Shown here piece after piece: positions 7,110-9,559 of a stretch of DNA of 9,559 nt. A program made the position numbers and the translations under genes. The notes under the pieces are model-generated. The model saw only the letters and a list, made by a program, of their open reading frames with translations, ran no database searches and was not told the origin of the DNA. Source of the DNA: Burkholderiaceae bacterium (GTDB lineage Bacteria > Pseudomonadota > Gammaproteobacteria > Burkholderiales > Burkholderiaceae); assembly GCA_023253905.1 (NCBI GenBank), contig JALREG010000232.1, positions 1 to 9,559 of the forward strand, read 5' to 3'. Each line of letters starts with the position of its first letter. Positions within the stretch are counted from its first letter, which is position 1.

Positions 7110-8753
7110 TCAGAGTCCGGGCAGCCGATAGTCTTTGAACTGCTCGCGTAACCGCGTTTTAAGGATCTTGCCCGTTGCACCCAGCGGAATGGCGTCTACA
7201 AATTGCACATCATCGGGTAGCCACCACTTCGCGACCTTGCCCTCATAGAATCGGAGCAGCTCTTCACGCGTTACTTCAACGCCGGGCTTCTTCACCACAA
7301 TGAGAAGCGGTCGTTCATCCCACTTTGGATGCGCGATCCCAATCACCGCCGCATTGGCCACCGCAGGATGTGCAATGGCGAGGTTTTCAAGATCGATTGA
7401 GCTGATCCACTCGCCGCCCGACTTGATCACGTCCTTGCTGCGATCGGTGATCTGCATGTAGCCCTGTTCGTCGATCGTGGCCACATCGCCAGTGGGAAAC
7501 CACCCGACCCCATCGGCGTCGTACTGAAGCGGATCGCCTCCTTCGCCCTTGAAGTAAGCCTGGATGATCCACGGTCCGCGCACCAAGAGGTTGCCGTAGG
7601 TCTTGCCGTCCCAGGGAAGGTCGGCGCCGTCATCGCCAACAATTTTCATATCGACGCCGTAGATCACGTGGCCCTGCTTCTCCAGAATTTTTTGCTGCGC
7701 AGCATCGTCAAGTTGCAGGTGACGATTTTGTAGCCGTGACAACGTGCCAAGCGGAGACATCTCGGTCATGCCCCAGGCGTGGATCACATCGACACCGTAG
7801 TCGTCGCGGAAGGCACGAATCATGGCGGGCGGGCAGGCCGAGCCACCGATGACGGTTCGTTGAAGCGTGGAGAACCGTGCCCCCTGCTGACGAACATGCG
7901 CGAGAAGACCCAGCCAGACGGTGGGAACCCCCGCCGAGAAAGTGACGCCCTCGGTCTCGAAGAGTTCAAAAATGGATGCGCCATCGAGCTGGGAACCGGG
8001 AAACACCAGCTTTGCGCCGACCAGCGCGGCCACGTAGGGAATGCCCCAGGCGTTGACGTGGAACATGGGGACGACCGGCAAAATGACGTCGCGCGCTGAG
8101 CCTCCCATAGCATCGGGCAACGCAGCGCCGTAGGCATGCAGCACCGTTGACCGGTGGCTGTAAAGCGCCCCTTTAGGATTTCCCGTGGTGCCCGAGGTGT
8201 AGCAGAGCGCGACGGCAGAGCGTTCCTCGAACTCGGGCCACCGCCAGTTGCTTCGACCTGAGCGAAGCAACTGCTCGTAGTTCACCAGGTTTGGAATGGC
8301 CGCTGAAACAGGTTGCCGATCCTCATCGACCATCGCAATCCAGCTACGCACTTTCGGACAGCGCGCGGCAATGGCCTCGATGATCGGGAGAAACGTGATG
8401 TCGAAGGCGAGATGCGTGTCTTCGGCGTGATTGACGATCCAGGCGATCTGGTCCGGGTGCAGTCGGGGGTTGATGGTGTGGATCACGCCGCCCATCCCGC
8501 CTACAGCGTAGTAGATCTCCATGTGCCGATAACCGTTCCACGCAAGCGTGGCCACGCGGTCTCCGTGCTTCACCCCAGCCTGCTCGAGCGCGTCTGCAAG
8601 CGTGCGCGCGCGCCGTTCGCAATCGACGTAGGTGTAGCGGTGAATATCGCCTTCCAGGCGCCGGGAAACAATCTCGGTATCGCCGTGGTGGCGCGCTGCA
8701 TGCCGCAAGATCGATGAGATCAGCAGCGGCATATCCATCATCAGGCCTTGCAT
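7110..8753 (-). CDS. AMP-forming acyl-CoA ligase (AlkK/DmdB-like)
   Basis: The 547-residue enzyme activates a carboxylic acid to its CoA thioester through an acyl-AMP. Motifs in order: P-loop [11 protein letters not shown] (185-195), MFHVNAWG (about 230-237), WGMTEMSP (327-334), FPTGD (420-424), hinge [13 protein letters not shown] (437-449) and the catalytic Lys529 in ATGKILK. The N-terminus [11 protein letters not shown] and overall pattern resemble medium-chain fatty-acid ligases (AlkK) and 3-methylthiopropionyl-CoA ligases (DmdB); the two cannot be told apart from sequence alone. The frame opens 12 codons earlier, but the ATG at 8753 has AGGAGG four bases ahead and is chosen. It is the first gene of the operon and so feeds the pathway. 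A perfect inverted repeat lies at 8245-8273 in a loop before the P-loop. Confidence 0.95.
   Translation of the reverse strand: MQGLMMDMPLLISSILRHAARHHGDTEIVSRRLEGDIHRYTYVDCERRARTLADALEQAGVKHGDRVATLAWNGYRHMEIYYAVGGMGGVIHTINPRLHPDQIAWIVNHAEDTHLAFDITFLPIIEAIAARCPKVRSWIAMVDEDRQPVSAAIPNLVNYEQLLRSGRSNWRWPEFEERSAVALCYTSGTTGNPKGALYSHRSTVLHAYGAALPDAMGGSARDVILPVVPMFHVNAWGIPYVAALVGAKLVFPGSQLDGASIFELFETEGVTFSAGVPTVWLGLLAHVRQQGARFSTLQRTVIGGSACPPAMIRAFRDDYGVDVIHAWGMTEMSPLGTLSRLQNRHLQLDDAAQQKILEKQGHVIYGVDMKIVGDDGADLPWDGKTYGNLLVRGPWIIQAYFKGEGGDPLQYDADGVGWFPTGDVATIDEQGYMQITDRSKDVIKSGGEWISSIDLENLAIAHPAVANAAVIGIAHPKWDERPLLIVVKKPGVEVTREELLRFYEGKVAKWWLPDDVQFVDAIPLGATGKILKTRLREQFKDYRLPGL
8245..8273. repeat. Perfect 11-base inverted repeat inside the ligase gene
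   Basis: CAGTTGCTTCG (8245-8255) and CGAAGCAACTG (8263-8273) are exact reverse complements around a 7-base loop. The repeat encodes [10 protein letters not shown] in the ligase, a segment just before the P-loop motif that is likely a surface loop. No other copy of the arms was noticed in the window. Confidence 0.8.
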
Positions 8754-8920
8754 GCATCCTCCTGGAGACTTAATGAGCCAGGTCATCAATTGCTAACGAC
8801 TCGATGCGAAGCATAACAATACCGGGAGGGGCGCCGGGACTTCGCGCGGCCGTTGCCGGTTCCGATTAACATCTCACTCTTCTTCGATACTGAGCGGGCG
8901 ATGTGCGCCCCTGCCATCTC
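8754..8920. promoter_or_regulatory. Divergent intergenic region (operon / msrB)
   Basis: This stretch of about 167 bases separates the ligase start from the msrB start and must hold the promoters of the minus-strand operon and, most simply, of msrB. I could not find convincing -35/-10 pairs on either strand. A small dyad ATGC-GAA-GCAT at 8804-8814 could be part of an operator but is too short to assign. No recognisable FadR or PsrA site was seen. Apart from the ligase Shine-Dalgarno nothing else can be supported. Confidence 0.45.
8758..8763 (-). promoter_or_regulatory. Shine-Dalgarno of the acyl-CoA ligase
   Basis: A consensus AGGAGG on the minus strand stands four bases before the ATG at 8753. 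It is the strongest ribosome binding site in the window and fits the first gene of an operon. It rules against the start 12 codons upstream at 8789. Confidence 0.75.
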
Positions 8921-9328
8921 ATGAGCAAAGTGACCGACAAAATCGTACGTTCCGATGCGGAGTGGAAGCGAGACCTCACCGAGATCCAGTACAAGGTAAC
9001 GCGGTGCCATGGCACCGAACGTGCCTTTACGGGCGAGTACTGGGACCATCATGCCGCCGGCACTTACACATGCGTGTGCTGCGGCGCAGATCTATTCAGG
9101 TCAGGTGAAAAGTTTGATTCCGGAACCGGATGGCCCAGTTATTGGCAGCCCGCCGAACCGGGTGCTGTGGCAACCAAACGGGATTTCGGCTGGGGAATGA
9201 TTCGCACCGAGGTGCTGTGTGCGCGATGCGATGCGCACTTGGGCCATGTGTTCAAGGATGGCCCAGAACCCACGGGCCTTCGCTACTGCATCAACTCGGC
9301 AGCGCTGCGCTTTCGGGAGGATTCCTAA
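8921..9328 (+). CDS. msrB: Peptide-methionine (R)-S-oxide reductase MsrB
   Basis: The 135-residue protein repairs oxidised methionine (R-sulfoxide) in proteins, normally with thioredoxin as reductant, in the cytosol; no signal peptide is seen. Family marks are HGTE (30-33), zinc-binding pairs Cys51/Cys54 and Cys100/Cys103, SGTGWPS (67-73), CDAHLGHVF (103-111) and the catalytic Cys123 in [11 protein letters not shown]. The position that holds the resolving Cys in E. coli MsrB (SGCGWPS) is Thr69 here, so the enzyme must recycle by another cysteine or directly through the reductant. Cys29 beside HGTE and Cys53 are extra cysteines. The ATG at 8921 gives the usual N-terminus but has no clear Shine-Dalgarno; a GTG at 8903 in the same frame would add six residues. 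It is divergent from the catabolic operon and probably unrelated in function. Confidence 0.95.
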   Translation: MSKVTDKIVRSDAEWKRDLTEIQYKVTRCHGTERAFTGEYWDHHAAGTYTCVCCGADLFRSGEKFDSGTGWPSYWQPAEPGAVATKRDFGWGMIRTEVLCARCDAHLGHVFKDGPEPTGLRYCINSAALRFREDS

Positions 9329-9378
9329 GGGGGGCGCTGGCCGAGTCCCGCCGTTAGGGGGCAAATCATCCACGCGCA

Positions 9379-9401
9379 CCTGCTGGCTTTGCACCAGCAG
9401 G
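9379..9401. terminator. Stem-loop downstream of msrB, possible two-way terminator
   Basis: CCTGCTGG (9379-9386) and CCAGCAGG (9394-9401) form a perfect 8-base GC-rich stem with a 7-base loop. It lies 50 bases after the msrB stop and about 20 bases before the stop of the convergent reading frame at the right edge. Its place between convergent ends suits a terminator for both, but no T-run follows on either strand, so it is not a canonical rho-independent site. Confidence 0.4.
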
Positions 9402-9421
9402 CCGTCTAGCGCGGGAGAAAC

Positions 9422-9559
9422 TTAAACCCGCTTCACTTTTTCCAGCATGCGAAACACCGGGCGGGATTTCCCTACGATTAGCCGCTTGAGCATCTTGGGA
9501 AGGCATCGACGCTCGAGGGTGTTGCGACGGGTGCGGGTGCGGTCAGCCATGTCGTGCTC
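9422..9559 (-). CDS. C-terminal part of a basic protein of unknown function (partial)
   Basis: On the minus strand a frame enters from the right edge and ends at the TAA at 9424-9422, giving 45 visible codons. It is open throughout and has coding-like codon use. The sequence is strongly basic, with many Arg and Lys residues and a segment LPKMLKRLIVGKSRPVFRML. An internal ATG at 9550 would give a 42-residue protein, but no Shine-Dalgarno precedes it, so I favour the end of a longer gene. I do not recognise the family. It converges on msrB with about 93 bases between stops. Confidence 0.3.
   Translation of the reverse strand, partial: EHDMADRTRTRRNTLERRCLPKMLKRLIVGKSRPVFRMLEKVKRV

Noticed and set aside
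8754..8920. Sigma-70 promoters for the operon and msrB, e.g. TATGCT or TATTGT on the minus strand and GATACT on the plus strand
   Set aside because: Each -10-like hexamer matches only four of six bases and none has an acceptable -35 at proper spacing, so no promoter is called.
9002..9017. 16-base perfect palindrome CGGTGCCATGGCACCG within msrB
   Set aside because: It encodes the conserved HGTE motif region, and a 16-base palindrome is expected by chance at low but real frequency in a window of this size; no partner structure or repeat was seen.
1..9559. Mobile elements, CRISPR arrays, tRNA or rRNA genes, defence systems
   Set aside because: No transposase, integrase, regularly spaced repeats, tRNA-like cloverleaf or rRNA sequence was recognised on either strand.

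Overview
The window is GC-rich bacterial DNA with tightly packed genes, clear Shine-Dalgarno sites and third-position G/C bias. The protein families (MFE-1-type multifunctional beta-oxidation protein, AlkK/DmdB-type acyl-CoA ligase, PaaI thioesterase, thioredoxin-type MsrB) fit a Pseudomonadota chromosome, probably beta- or gammaproteobacterial. This placement is inference from protein flavour; no marker gene is present.

Layout: (1) 2-127, plus strand: the last 41 codons of a membrane protein running in from the left. (2) 216-8753, minus strand: one compact seven-gene cluster, almost certainly an operon transcribed right to left. Its order is acyl-CoA ligase (8753-7110), enoyl-CoA hydratase/3-hydroxyacyl-CoA dehydrogenase (7083-4990), thiolase (4951-3770), short-chain dehydrogenase (3729-2953), PaaI-type thioesterase (2949-2515), zinc-free medium-chain oxidoreductase (2522-1524) and an SDR fused to a GNAT acetyltransferase (1514-216). 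Gaps are 40 bases or less and one pair overlaps by 8 bases. (3) 8754-8920: the divergent control region. (4) 8921-9328, plus strand: methionine sulfoxide reductase B. (5) 9329-9559: a short convergent intergenic stretch with a hairpin, then the end of a basic minus-strand reading frame that leaves the window.

How the genes work together: the ligase makes an acyl-CoA. The multifunctional protein hydrates the enoyl-CoA and oxidises the 3-hydroxyacyl-CoA. The thiolase cleaves the 3-ketoacyl-CoA. The thioesterase can free CoA from stalled intermediates. Two SDRs and an MDR reductase suggest extra carbonyl/alcohol and double-bond redox steps, so the substrate may be a modified, branched, cyclic or unsaturated acid rather than a plain fatty acid. 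No acyl-CoA dehydrogenase, ETF or regulator is in view, so the first oxidation step must be encoded elsewhere.

Most of the window is recognisable catabolic metabolism and I see no wholly new system. The most unusual object is the SDR-GNAT fusion at the end of the operon. Smaller points are a perfect 11-base inverted repeat inside the ligase gene and an MsrB that lacks the usual resolving cysteine.
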